Notes: generated from the letters alone by a model not told the origin. Shown: positions 1 through 8,234, counted from the stretch's first letter. The stretch: 54,586 bases of DNA from Acidimicrobiaceae bacterium (GCA_003142095.1 PLON01000018.1:1-54586), one strand, 5' to 3'. Numbers and translations are program-made.

Positions 1-409
1 ATACTGACCCGCGCTCCTAGGCGACGCGTTGACGCCGCGAGGGCGCCGCGCACTCACGACAGAGCACCACGGACTTTCGAACGTCTTCAGGGAGCTTTGG
101 AGCACGAAGTATTCGAACAACACCATTGGAGCGGCACTGTCGTTGGTGCCAGCACGAATTGCGCGCGCACTTGCAAGGTCCCGACGCGGGAACGCGAGTC
201 GCGATGGGCGTCGACGTATCCGGACTGGATGAATCGGAAAGAAGTTCGGTCATAAAATCCTTTCGAATTCTCGTACCGCCAATCGTACGTGGATCAGATC
301 TGCAAACGGTGGATCAATCGATGAACTATTGATTAAGAACTCGTCTCAGTGATTCCAATTTCAAAGATATTGACCGAACACGAAACATGTTCTCGAACGA
401 GTACAAGAA
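1..409. other. Stretch without a supportable gene
   Basis: About 400 bases before the first recognisable coding remnant. Short open frames exist on both strands, but none has a convincing ribosome binding site, a recognisable domain or a composition typical of the neighbours. The last 150 bases are noticeably more AT-rich than the rest of the window. It may be decayed sequence belonging to the broken sugar-acid genes that follow, but I cannot show this. Confidence 0.4.
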
Positions 410-905
410 CTAGCTCTTCGCCGCGACTCGGGCCGCGCCGCATAGCAGTGACGCATCAGAACCCACACCGATGAATGTGAAGCCACGCGAACTGAGGGCT
501 TCAACTCGATCGGGATCAACCGCGAGAATTCCCGTCGCGATGTTGGCGTCCCGAGTCGCGTTGATCACCCTGTCGAACGCCTCGGGCAATATGGGATTAT
601 CCATCTGACCGGGTATTCCGAGTGACATTGAGAGGTCACTCGGTCCGACAAACAAGACGTCCACTCCAGGAATTGCCGCAATCTCGCGGACGTTCTCAAG
701 GGCGGGCGCTGTTTCGATCTGCACGACGCCAAGCAACGAGTCGTTTGCGCTTTCGTTGTCGCGGTCGTCACCGCCGAATTGACGAGCTCGGTTATACGTA
801 GCGAACCCTCGATCGCCGCGCGGCGGGTACCACAGGTGACGAACTGCTTCTCGCACTTCGTCGGGTACACCGCGCGCGGCGCCCGGAGAGCCGAAATTGA
901 GAAAC
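410..905 (-). pseudogene. HpcH/HpaI-family aldolase, C-terminal remnant
   Basis: The translation matches the last two-thirds of class II HpcH/HpaI aldolases, which cleave 2-keto-3-deoxy sugar acids to pyruvate or tartronate semialdehyde plus an aldehyde. Visible signatures are YPPRGDRG, the QIET metal-ligand segment, PGVDVLFVGPSDLS and a closing Gly-Phe-x-Phe-Ile-Gly-Val-Gly-Ser-Asp segment. Full-length members have about 250 residues. Here roughly the first 80-90 are missing, and a few residues seem lost between the RGDRG and QIET blocks. In-frame codons upstream of about 905 are unrelated and lie inside the oppositely oriented remnant. Next to uronate dehydrogenase and a glycerate-kinase-like gene, the ancestor may have acted on 5-keto-4-deoxy-glucarate. 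That substrate is inference. Confidence 0.7.
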
Positions 906-1205
906 GTTCCAACTAGCGCCGTCACGAACTGTTGGGGCCCTGACAGCGCCGCACACGAGCTCGCCAGACTCGGCGACATCACCCCAAATCTCGGAGCATA
1001 TCTACGGCTCGACCACGACTGGACTCACCTTGATAGCGACCTCGCTCGCTACGGAAGTCTCGGTGTCCGTGAACTGCACCTCTACTACCTTTGGCTCATG
1101 TCACAGTCCAGTGCCGCAACGGCGGCGCACGTTGTCAAAGCATGGAAGTCGGGTATCGGATCGACCAACATTGACCAGATTGAGGAGTCACTGAACGATG
1201 GATGA
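897..1205 (+). pseudogene. C-terminal remnant of an unrecognised protein
   Basis: An open frame of about 102 codons that begins only with a TTG in unrelated sequence. The convincing part starts near the HELARLGDITPNLG segment and ends with a hydrophobic ELHLYYLWLM helix-like stretch. I do not recognise the family. The frame ends in a TGA overlapping the ATG of uronate dehydrogenase by 8 bases, a coupling typical of genuine operon neighbours. It is therefore probably the true 3' end of an older gene cotranscribed with uronate dehydrogenase. Its 5' part appears to have been lost at the same junction that removed the 5' part of the aldolase. A short functional protein cannot be excluded. Confidence 0.45.
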
Positions 1206-1983
1206 CGTCATCCTTGTCACCGGAGCACAGGGAACTATCGGCTCGATGCTTCGACGCTCGCTACGTCGGCCCGGTCGCCACCTTCGCTTGCTCGACGTCG
1301 CTCCCCTTTCGCCGCTCGAGCCCGACGAGAACGCAGAACTGATCACCGGCTCGTTCCTCGACGCCGAAGTCATGGCGGACGCCTGTCAGGGTGCCCGCGC
1401 CATCGTGCACCTCGGAGGACTTTCGCACGCGGGATTCTCGTGGCCCGAGTATCTCGAAGTGAACATTCACGGCACGTATCTACTCGCCGAGGCCGCTCGT
1501 CACGCCCGCGTCGAACGCGTCGTGTACGCGAGCTCCAATCACGCGGTAGGTTTTGCACCGCTGCGCGACGGCGGACCCGTGCCGGACTACGAGTATCCGC
1601 GACCGGACAGCTACTACGGCGTTTCGAAAGTGGCGAGCGAAGCCCTGTTGGGCCTGTACCAGGATCGCTACGGACTCGACGCCGTGTGCCTACGCATTGC
1701 CTCCTACCTCGATCGACCCACCACACTACGCTCGCTGTGGAGTTGGCTCTCGCCCGGCGACTGCACCCGCCTCGTCGAGGCAGCACTCACTGCCCCGAGT
1801 CCCGGTTTTCGCGTGGTCTGGGGCGTCTCGGCGAATAGCCGGGCCGCCGTCTCGCTTGACGAGGGCCGTGCCATTGGCTACGAACCGCTCGACAACGCCG
1901 AGGACTACGCCGGCGAAATTACTGGCGACCAGACGGAGTGGAAATACGTCGGCGGACCATACAGTGCGCCCAACTTCGAATAG
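1198..1983 (+). CDS. udh: Uronate dehydrogenase-like NAD-dependent epimerase/dehydratase family protein
   Basis: A 261-residue extended SDR. Visible are the TGAQGTIG dinucleotide loop (residues 8-15), the SSNH segment (112-115), the catalytic YxxxK (Tyr140, Lys144) and a C-terminal WLSPGD ... GVSAN segment shared with uronate dehydrogenases. These oxidise glucuronate or galacturonate with NAD+ to the aldarolactone, the first step of the oxidative uronate route. Length matches the family (about 265). The start is an ATG overlapping the stop of the upstream remnant. Its stop directly abuts the stop of the convergent glycerate-kinase-like gene. With the aldolase remnant it suggests an aldarate catabolic locus now incomplete, since no aldarate dehydratase or tartronate-semialdehyde reductase is in the window. 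General epimerase is the fallback call. Confidence 0.8.
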   Translation: MDDVILVTGAQGTIGSMLRRSLRRPGRHLRLLDVAPLSPLEPDENAELITGSFLDAEVMADACQGARAIVHLGGLSHAGFSWPEYLEVNIHGTYLLAEAARHARVERVVYASSNHAVGFAPLRDGGPVPDYEYPRPDSYYGVSKVASEALLGLYQDRYGLDAVCLRIASYLDRPTTLRSLWSWLSPGDCTRLVEAALTAPSPGFRVVWGVSANSRAAVSLDEGRAIGYEPLDNAEDYAGEITGDQTEWKYVGGPYSAPNFE

Positions 1984-3261
1984 TCAGTCGACGAGCGCGA
2001 CGTAGACGTCGCAAAGGTTCCAGCCCGTATGCCCGCCCTTAATCAATTGGCCTAGCGCGCGTAGTGCCGGATACGTGTCGTGAGCTTGGGCGACCGTCAG
2101 CCAGTCAAAACCAACCTCGTCAAGTCGCGCCATCGTGTCATTCATGACCCACGCACCCGCAACCCCTTCTACGTAGTCGCGCCCGTCCGAGGTCCGGGCG
2201 ACAAACGCACTGTGACGTGACCCACCGTTGAGTTCCTTCGCCATGAGCCACGCGAACTCCTGACAGCGACCCCCCACGCCACTGCCCTCCACCTGAACTG
2301 TCACTTCGCCCACACCGATAACGGCCGTTTGCTCGCTCGCGTTTACTACAACCTTTCCCCACTCGTGAGCGACGGACCCAACGTCACCAATAACCCGAGC
2401 GCCCATGTCAACGACGCGGTACCCGCGTTGTGACGCCTCTTCGATTGCGGAACTGAGCATCATGGCCGGCTCGCCGACGACGACGTTTTCGTGGATGGGG
2501 CTCGGACGACTTGCCATAACTCTGGAGCGTTCCTCGAAGGCAGCGAGCAACTTCAGGCGCAGTGACGCGTCGACGTCAATTTTCGCCCAGAGCGTATTGA
2601 CCTCGTCGCCCGTTGGCGAATAGTCGTACGTCATTGCGGACGCCACCCACGGGGCGCCCGAGACCACGTTGTCTACGAGAACAAGACTCTTCGTGAGTTT
2701 GGTGCGGACATAGCGCAACAGCACTCCTCCCGCGATGAGTGAGGTAGTCGCTCGAATCTGATTGAGCGTCGTGATATCGACACCCGCTCGCAGAGCCGCC
2801 CGCCAAATCTCGTCCAGGTCGTCCAATGTCAGGGGCGGCGCGGGCAACACGCAGAGGCTTGACGCTCCGCCCGAGATTAAGAACAATGTCGCGTCGGCGT
2901 GATCGGCGCTTTCGAGAAACGAAACGACCGCCCGACCTGCGTGAAGACTTCCTTCACCAGGTACCGGGTGCTCGCCAACCAGGGCATTATCAACCGATAC
3001 GCCACGAAGAGCGGCGTCGTCGCATACCAGAATCTCCCGGCGGACTCGTCCCGCGAGAACGGTGCGAGCCGCGTGAGCCATTTCAGGTGAGGCCTTGCCT
3101 ATGGCGACCAGGTCAACCCTTCCTTCAGGCATCGTCGATTCCCGCAACCGCTCACGTATAAGAGTCGTGAGATCTAGATCCGCCATCCACCTCGAGGCAA
3201 TGGCCTGCGCGTCATCAACGAGCATCACCTTGAGGACCAACGAACGGGAACCATTGACCAA
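1984..3261 (-). CDS. DUF4147/MOFRL glycerate 2-kinase-like protein (divergent)
   Basis: A 425-residue protein with the two-domain plan of GckA/TtuD-type glycerate 2-kinases: an N-terminal DUF4147 domain (AIGKASPEMA, GEHPVPGEGS, LISGGASSL) and a C-terminal MOFRL domain (VEGSGVGGRCQEFA, then TSDGRD and GGHTGWN). Family members phosphorylate D-glycerate from tartronate semialdehyde, which fits the neighbouring uronate dehydrogenase. Two usually conserved blocks are altered. The region where the family has a Ser-x-x-Lys-Gly-Gly motif reads SLIAGG, with Ala for Lys. The usual Ser-Asp-Val-x-Gly-Asp plus Ser-Gly-Pro segment reads LVDNVVSGAPW. It may have changed substrate or lost kinase activity. 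ATG at 3261 is used; an alternative ATG lies at 3225. Confidence 0.75.
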   Translation of the reverse strand: MVNGSRSLVLKVMLVDDAQAIASRWMADLDLTTLIRERLRESTMPEGRVDLVAIGKASPEMAHAARTVLAGRVRREILVCDDAALRGVSVDNALVGEHPVPGEGSLHAGRAVVSFLESADHADATLFLISGGASSLCVLPAPPLTLDDLDEIWRAALRAGVDITTLNQIRATTSLIAGGVLLRYVRTKLTKSLVLVDNVVSGAPWVASAMTYDYSPTGDEVNTLWAKIDVDASLRLKLLAAFEERSRVMASRPSPIHENVVVGEPAMMLSSAIEEASQRGYRVVDMGARVIGDVGSVAHEWGKVVVNASEQTAVIGVGEVTVQVEGSGVGGRCQEFAWLMAKELNGGSRHSAFVARTSDGRDYVEGVAGAWVMNDTMARLDEVGFDWLTVAQAHDTYPALRALGQLIKGGHTGWNLCDVYVALVD

Positions 3262-3384
3262 TTGTTCATCGTTCCATCTTGGCGCGATTTATTGGAGATC
3301 TCCCCGTCCAGCGTTAACCTGGGGCTTTAAGGAGTAATCACGTCCGACCAACCCATTCGCATAAGTCATCACCACCGAATCACG

Positions 3385-3639
3385 ATGACGAAGATCCTCC
3401 AGCACCCGGTGAGCCACAACATCGAGTGGAACGATGTCCTCTCCTTAATGAACGCCGTCGGCGAAGTCGAGGAGAAGCACGACGGCAAGTTCACTTTCAG
3501 CGTGAACGGCGAAACTCTCGCGCTCGAGCGACCAAGTCACAAGGATCTCGACACCCAAGCCGTCATTGATCTACGCAAACTTCTCACGAACGTCAACGTC
3601 GATCCCGCCTCAGTCGACGAGAATCACGACCCTGATTAG
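3385..3639 (+). CDS. Small conserved-type hypothetical protein, HicA-like fold suspected
   Basis: An 84-residue acidic protein without membrane segments or signal peptide. The pattern W-x-D-V-x-x-L-M-N-A-V-G-x-V-E-E-K-H-x-G-K, then a beta-type stretch, then RPSHKDLD and a leucine-rich end resembles small actinobacterial proteins with a dsRBD/HicA-like alpha-beta fold. That similarity is from memory of patterns, not a search. No partner antitoxin is adjacent. The start ATG lacks a strong ribosome binding site, so a leaderless transcript is possible. Its stop abuts the stop of the convergent secreted-protein gene. Function unknown. Confidence 0.6.
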   Translation: MTKILQHPVSHNIEWNDVLSLMNAVGEVEEKHDGKFTFSVNGETLALERPSHKDLDTQAVIDLRKLLTNVNVDPASVDENHDPD

Positions 3640-4794
3640 TCAATCCGACCACTCCGCTGTATCGAGGTAACCCGGGGCCAGTGAAAACGAGATCGTCTGT
3701 ACGGTGACGCTGGTGGGAAGTTGGAAGATGACGCATCCACTTGTGCTGTCTCCTGCCGGCAAGTCAAAGAAACCCGAGCTGAAATTCGTACACTGCGAGA
3801 CCTCACCGAAATCTGCCGGGTAAGTCTTTCCGTCACTACCGGTAACAGTTATCGCGGAGTTAGCGTCGTTCGACACCTCTTGGTCACTGGTGTTGACAAT
3901 GTTGAGTTCAACGGCGACGAACCGGTAGCCAGCGTCCGGCAAACCCGAACCCGAAGCAGCCGTAGCCGGATCGACGACCTGGCTGACTGCAACGGAGAAA
4001 GCATCGCCGTAAAAATCATGAAGAGTTTGAGTTGCACCGAGCGCCCCGGGGGCAGGCGTGTTAGCTATCGGAGCGATGATTAGTTGCGGAAGAGCGAGGT
4101 CAGCGAACACCTTCGCCTCAGTTAGGGTCTCCTTGTTCGTTTCACTTTGTAGTGCATAATCGGCTTCGGATTCGTTCGAAGACGTTGCGTTGAGCGAGCT
4201 GATGGTATCAGTCCCAAGGGTCCGAAACGATGCGATAAACGCTGACACATCGCTCTTCGCGGTGCTCGACCATGCTTCAAGACTGAGCGCCTTGGATAGC
4301 CCGGCGAAGGCGCCGGAAACTTTCGAGAGATAGGTGTTCGCCGCTGCCGTCGTCGTACTGTTGCCATAGTCAGTCTCATATATCGAGATCTGACTTACGG
4401 CCGATTTCAGAGTTTTTTCGAAGTATGTGCCCGCGGACGCGACCCGCACGAGATTGGACGGTGCCGAATGAGCGCTGGTACCCGACGAGCTTCTCGCCAC
4501 GACACTGAAGCGGTATGAGACCCCCGGGTGCAGACCTTTTACGTAACAACTGGTCGATGCCGTCACGCACGATCGGTTCGACGGCCGCGCAGTCGCGACG
4601 TAACTCTTGACGGATACTCCCGTAGGCCTTGACCACTTCACGAGAATTGACGTCGCGGTGCCGCTCGCTCGCACGCTGTGAGGAGCGGGGGCCGATGACG
4701 CACCGGCCACCGTCGCGCTCAAGGTCAGGGCCATCGTCAATGACGTCACCGCTCCGACAATTTTCCACTGACGCATGGCGATCCCTCGCTTCAT
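3640..4794 (-). CDS. Secreted fibronectin type III / DUF4352-like protein
   Basis: I chose the ATG at 4794 because GAGGAG lies about 9 bases upstream. A longer frame opens at 4839 and a third ATG lies at 4776. The 384-residue product starts with a signal peptide (basic start, hydrophobic core, cleavage near AGASSA). A fibronectin type III domain follows (about residues 30-120, with ILVKWSRPTG and VSYRFSVVARS). Next is a Ser/Thr/Ala-rich helical middle, then a C-terminal beta domain resembling the DUF4352/telokinin-like fold (YRFVAVELNIVNTSDQ ... GDSTSGCVIFQLP). Two Cys pairs are seen, one in the FN3 region and one in the last domain. Probably exported, perhaps cell-surface associated. Binding partner unknown. 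Confidence 0.7.
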   Translation of the reverse strand: MKRGIAMRQWKIVGAVTSLTMALTLSATVAGASSAPAPHSVRASGTATSILVKWSRPTGVSVKSYVATARPSNRSCVTASTSCYVKGLHPGVSYRFSVVARSSSGTSAHSAPSNLVRVASAGTYFEKTLKSAVSQISIYETDYGNSTTTAAANTYLSKVSGAFAGLSKALSLEAWSSTAKSDVSAFIASFRTLGTDTISSLNATSSNESEADYALQSETNKETLTEAKVFADLALPQLIIAPIANTPAPGALGATQTLHDFYGDAFSVAVSQVVDPATAASGSGLPDAGYRFVAVELNIVNTSDQEVSNDANSAITVTGSDGKTYPADFGEVSQCTNFSSGFFDLPAGDSTSGCVIFQLPTSVTVQTISFSLAPGYLDTAEWSD

Positions 4795-4892
4795 AGGCTC
4801 CGACTCCTCGTTACTAACCAGGGTAGTTACCGACGCCACGTGAAAACGTCAGTACCATATTCCGATTTCGTGTTCATCAGTAGGCTCGTGTC

Positions 4893-5285
4893 ATGAGCGC
4901 TCCCATAAATACTGAACATTGGCAGAGTGAGCCCGACGCGCACGATTTTCCCTCCGCGAAGACATATCTGAGTCTGATCGCGGAACCCTCACTGGCCGAA
5001 AAACTTATGAAACTCCTCGAAGACGCTCCGACCAGCACCTACGAAGCAAAAGATCTCCTTCGCGCGAGCCGACTGCCTCTCCTCGAAGAGACCAACAAAC
5101 ACGTCGCCAGCGACCTCGACAAGGTGAAGCGCGGCGACAAACTCTCGCCGATCTTGCTGGTGCGAGGTCATTTCGTAAAAGACCGCGATCTCGTGGTGGC
5201 CGATGGCTATCACCGCATCTGTGCCAGCTACTGGCTCAACGAAAACTCGCTAATTCCGTGTCGCATCGTGGACGTCCCGAACTAA
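4893..5285 (+). CDS. ParB/Srx-like hypothetical protein
   Basis: A 130-residue soluble protein. The C-terminal half carries SPILLVRGHFVKDRDLVVADGYHR split by the loop typical of ParB/sulfiredoxin-fold proteins: a beta strand, then a Val-Ala-Asp-Gly-Tyr-His-Arg segment, then ICASY. The N-terminal half is helical. In ParB proteins the equivalent motif binds CTP, but here there is no HTH or CTPase context, so this is a stand-alone relative of unknown role. Flanking genes give no clue. A weak hairpin with a T-run follows at 5300-5317. Confidence 0.6.
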   Translation: MSAPINTEHWQSEPDAHDFPSAKTYLSLIAEPSLAEKLMKLLEDAPTSTYEAKDLLRASRLPLLEETNKHVASDLDKVKRGDKLSPILLVRGHFVKDRDLVVADGYHRICASYWLNENSLIPCRIVDVPN

Positions 5286-5299
5286 AGGGGCATTCTCGG

Positions 5300-5317
5300 C
5301 ACTCTGGAGAGTGTTTT
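5300..5317 (+). terminator. Weak hairpin with T-run
   Basis: CACTC, loop TGGA, GAGTG, then TTTT. A 5-bp stem just after the ParB/Srx-like gene. It could terminate that gene, although the next GTG start lies only 12 bases beyond. Confidence 0.3.
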
Positions 5318-5328
5318 ACACTTAGCGG

Positions 5329-5754
5329 GTGCGTCGATTAATTCCTTATTCTCTGCTTGCGGTTCTCGTCATCTGGGCGGGAGTTTTTATGCTGATTTCC
5401 TACAAACAGTCAACCGCGTCGGGTTCGTCCATCCAAATGCCACTCGTGTGCACAAAGAGTGCCGGTGTAAAACCGACACATTTCGTCATATCGTGCGCCG
5501 ACGCCAACTCAGAGTTCACCGACTTGCACTGGACCGGCTGGGGTGACGAGACGGCCTACGCAACAGGGGTGGCCCGCTGGAACGACTGCACGCCCACTTG
5601 CGTCGCCGGACACTGGCGCAGCGAACCCGTCACGTTCTGGGCCTGGGATCCTCGCAACGGTCTGTACACGAAATTCGCCAGTAGTGATCCACGACTTCTC
5701 AATACTGAAACCTTTGTTTCAAATTCTTTCATCGCGACCACGCAGACCTCGTAG
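5329..5754 (+). CDS. Membrane-anchored or secreted hypothetical protein
   Basis: GTG start, 141 residues. One N-terminal hydrophobic segment (about residues 5-24) acts as a signal anchor. The outside part has the pattern VISCADAN, LHWTGWGDETAYATG and NDCTPTCVAGHW, a Cys- and Trp-containing arrangement that I have seen in many short secreted actinobacterial proteins of unknown function. Four cysteines follow the membrane segment, so disulfides are likely. A stem-loop at 5786-5802 follows the gene. Confidence 0.65.
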   Translation: MRRLIPYSLLAVLVIWAGVFMLISYKQSTASGSSIQMPLVCTKSAGVKPTHFVISCADANSEFTDLHWTGWGDETAYATGVARWNDCTPTCVAGHWRSEPVTFWAWDPRNGLYTKFASSDPRLLNTETFVSNSFIATTQTS

Positions 5755-5785
5755 CCGTTCACTTGCACGTAAGAATCTTGTAAAG

Positions 5786-5802
5786 CGAGCCCTTTTGGCT
5801 CG
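5786..5802 (+). terminator. Stem-loop terminator candidate
   Basis: CGAGCC, loop CTTTT, GGCTCG: a perfect 6-bp stem 31 bases after the preceding stop, followed by a T/C-rich stretch. A TATACT hexamer at 5815-5820 just beyond could be the -10 of the next gene. Confidence 0.45.
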
Positions 5803-5910
5803 TGACGTCTTCTTTATACTGGGCGACGAACTACGTAGCGTCGCACGAGCGTTCGTCGTAGCGAGTGAGTGTCTTCGGGCTCTGAATCTCTCGAAAGTGG
5901 AGTACGAACG

Positions 5911-7356
5911 ATGAGGTATCTACGCAGCGCCGTCGTGACGGCCACGTTGGTTTCCTTGGCCATGGCGCTGCCCGCGTCGGCCATTGTGTCGCCTTCATGG
6001 ACGAACGCTCGCCAGGTGGCTCTCCCCAAAGGTGCGACCGGCATCCCCGACGGATTCTTCTCATCGCTCAGTTGCGCAGCGCAGGATAACTGCGAAGCGG
6101 CCGGTTCGTATTCAAACGCCGCCGGAGAAGTTCAGGGACTCATCGCCACCGACTCAAACGGTCGCTGGACCGCGCCGGTCAGCCTGGCCGCGCCAGCGGG
6201 CGCCGCGGCGAACCCGGGCGTCACGGTCTACCAGGTGTCGTGCGGCGCTGTTGCGAACTGCGCCGCCGTTGGTAGCTACCTCAATCGCAGTGGAGACGTC
6301 GTGCCATTCGTTGACAACGAGCGAGGAGCACACTGGCAGCGCGCGCTGACTCTTTCGCTACCCACGAACGCACTCGTGAAGGGTCAGGACGCCCTCGTGC
6401 GCGCGGTGGCCTGCGCGAGCGCGAACACGTGCAGCGCCATTGGCACGTATCAGGACAACAACCCGGTCGCGTCGCGAACTGAAGGCTTCGTCGCCAATGA
6501 ACGCAGCGGCCACTGGGGGCGCGCCCGTCAGATATTGCTCCCCGCGAGCAATTACAACCCTTTTGTCACGATCGCTCAAATCGCGTGCTCGTCGAGCGCG
6601 GACTGCGTGGGCGTCGGCTCCTTCATCAACGCCAACGACGTGACCGAGGCTCTCGTGGTGGACGAAGTGAATGGCCCGTGGCATCGCGGCGAGGCGCTCA
6701 CACTGCCGAGCGACGCCAGTCGCTTCGCGGGCGCGTCGGTGAGCGAAGTGACGTGCCTGAACAACTCCTCGTGCTCCACGTTTGGCACCTTTAACTCATC
6801 AACCGGGGCCATCGAAGCCATGAGCGCCACTGAGACCGGTGGCGTCTGGACGACGGCGAGCGAACTCACCATGCCGGCCAACGCGGCGGCGAACCCGCAC
6901 GTCTTTCTGTTTGGCTTCGGCGGCATCGCGTGCGCCTCAAGCGATGACTGCAGCGTCGGCGGTCAGTACAAGGACAGCGCCGGCGGCTATCAGGGATTCC
7001 TCGAGGACGAAACGAACGGTGCCTGGTCGCCCGCCGTCGAGTTGACGCTACCCAGTAACGGAAGTTCGGGCGGGCAAAACGGCGGCATCGTGGCCCTCAG
7101 TTGTCCGAGCGCGGGCAACTGCGAGGCCAGCGGTTCCTATCTCGACACCGCCGGCAACTACCAAGCGGTGGTGGTCGGCGAAGTGAACGGCGTCTGGCAG
7201 CACGGAAGTGAAGTCACCCTGCCGAGCGGAGCGGTCACCGTGGGCGTCGACGGCGGGATCTACGCCATCAACTGCGCGAACGCCACCTCGTGCGTCGGAG
7301 TCGGCAGTTTTCTGAAGGGCGCGACGACCTACGAGGGCTTCACTCTCGCCAGTTAG
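5911..7356 (+). CDS. Secreted eight-repeat protein, predicted beta-propeller
   Basis: I start at the ATG at 5911, preceded by GTGGAG, rather than the in-frame ATG at 5869. This gives 481 residues beginning with a clear signal peptide (MRYLRSAVVTATLVSLAMA, cleavage near PASA). The rest is eight copies of a unit of about 57 residues: hydrophobic-x-Cys-x5-Cys-x-x-x-Gly-x-Tyr/Phe, a variable loop, a strand, E-x-N-G-x-W, then a Leu-Pro-x strand. The N-terminus supplies a lone W ... LP strand pair and the last unit stops before its W strand. This is the circular permutation expected of propeller closure. Each unit has one Cys-x5-Cys pair. No catalytic motif is recognisable. Probably a surface or extracellular binding protein. 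Confidence 0.75.
   Translation: MRYLRSAVVTATLVSLAMALPASAIVSPSWTNARQVALPKGATGIPDGFFSSLSCAAQDNCEAAGSYSNAAGEVQGLIATDSNGRWTAPVSLAAPAGAAANPGVTVYQVSCGAVANCAAVGSYLNRSGDVVPFVDNERGAHWQRALTLSLPTNALVKGQDALVRAVACASANTCSAIGTYQDNNPVASRTEGFVANERSGHWGRARQILLPASNYNPFVTIAQIACSSSADCVGVGSFINANDVTEALVVDEVNGPWHRGEALTLPSDASRFAGASVSEVTCLNNSSCSTFGTFNSSTGAIEAMSATETGGVWTTASELTMPANAAANPHVFLFGFGGIACASSDDCSVGGQYKDSAGGYQGFLEDETNGAWSPAVELTLPSNGSSGGQNGGIVALSCPSAGNCEASGSYLDTAGNYQAVVVGEVNGVWQHGSEVTLPSGAVTVGVDGGIYAINCANATSCVGVGSFLKGATTYEGFTLAS
6064..7353 (+). repeat. Eight protein-coding repeats of about 57 codons
   Basis: Tandem units within the secreted protein, each opening with a Cys-x5-Cys pair (for example CAAQDNC, CGAVANC, CASANTC, CSSSADC, CLNNSSC, CASSDDC, CPSAGNC, CANATSC). 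The units have diverged at the DNA level, so this is an old internal duplication rather than a recent tandem expansion. Confidence 0.75.
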
Positions 7357-7404
7357 ATCGTGCACGTCATACTCAGACAAGGTTTCATCTGCTGACCACC
7401 TTCG

Positions 7405-7443
7405 GGTACCGCGCCTTTCACCTTGCGGTAACCCTGGTTTTTT
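7405..7443 (+). terminator. Terminator candidate after the repeat protein
   Basis: GGTACCGC (7405-7412) can pair with GCGGTAACC (7425-7433) with one bulged base, and a T-run follows at about 7438-7443. It sits between the secreted repeat protein and the response regulator. Confidence 0.45.
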
Positions 7444-7532
7444 ACGGTGTTCCTTGTGGCACGTCAACGAACTCACCGCCCCCTTGATGATGCCGAGCGT
7501 GCCGCATCTCGCCTAACGCCACGGGTTCGCTC

Positions 7533-8234
7533 GTGAGCGCCGCCGTGGATTCGCCAGGGCGCAACGTCATTCTCGTCGTCGAAGACGAGGAGAGTTACCA
7601 AGACGCGCTGAACGTCGGACTGAGTGTCGAAGGATTCGTCGTGGTCGGCGCCACCAACATTGCCGAAGCACGAGCGATCCTCGCCACCTCCAAGCCCGAC
7701 CTGGTGCTGCTCGACGTCATGCTGCCCGACGGCTCGGGCATCGACTACTGCCGTGAGCTTCACGACACCACGCACATTCCCGTCATCATGGTGACGGCGC
7801 GCACGAGCGAAGTGGACGTCGTGCTCGGACTGGAAATCGGTGCCGCGGACTATGTCACGAAGCCCTACCGGCTACGCGAACTGGTGGCGCGCATTCGCGC
7901 CGTCCTCCGTCGACCGGCGACCACGAACGACGACGAGGTCATCACCTTTGGCGACCTGCGCATCGACTTCACCCGACGCACCGTCACGCGCAAGACCCGC
8001 GAGGTGGAGCTCAGTCGTAAGGAGTTCGACCTCTTGGCCCTGTTCGCCACGCGACTTGGCCAGGTAGTCACGCGCGAAGTCTGTCTCGACACGCTGTGGT
8101 GGGGACTCGAGCTCTCCGACACCAGAACCCTCGACACGCACGTCAAGCGTCTTCGACAGAAGATAGAAGAGGACCCGTCGAACCCGCGTCATCTAATCAC
8201 CATTCGCGGCGTGGGCTTTCGACTCGACGCGTAG
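7533..8234 (+). CDS. OmpR/PhoB-family response regulator (RegX3-like)
   Basis: GTG start, 233 residues. Receiver domain 10-125 with acidic pocket Glu17/Asp18, phospho-acceptor Asp61 (LLDVMLPDGSG), conserved Thr in VTAR and Lys in DYVTKPY. Winged-helix DNA-binding domain about 135-232 (LSRKEFDLLALF, DTHVKRLRQKIE, ITIRGVGFRLD). It resembles actinobacterial RegX3-type regulators, which answer phosphate or envelope signals. No histidine kinase gene is adjacent, so it is an orphan within this window. The peroxiredoxin gene begins 9 bases after its stop and may be cotranscribed. Confidence 0.85.
   Translation: MSAAVDSPGRNVILVVEDEESYQDALNVGLSVEGFVVVGATNIAEARAILATSKPDLVLLDVMLPDGSGIDYCRELHDTTHIPVIMVTARTSEVDVVLGLEIGAADYVTKPYRLRELVARIRAVLRRPATTNDDEVITFGDLRIDFTRRTVTRKTREVELSRKEFDLLALFATRLGQVVTREVCLDTLWWGLELSDTRTLDTHVKRLRQKIEEDPSNPRHLITIRGVGFRLDA

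Noticed and set aside
17-332. Short frames on both strands at the window start
   Set aside because: No domain, no convincing start signals, and they overlap each other; recorded only as unexplained sequence.
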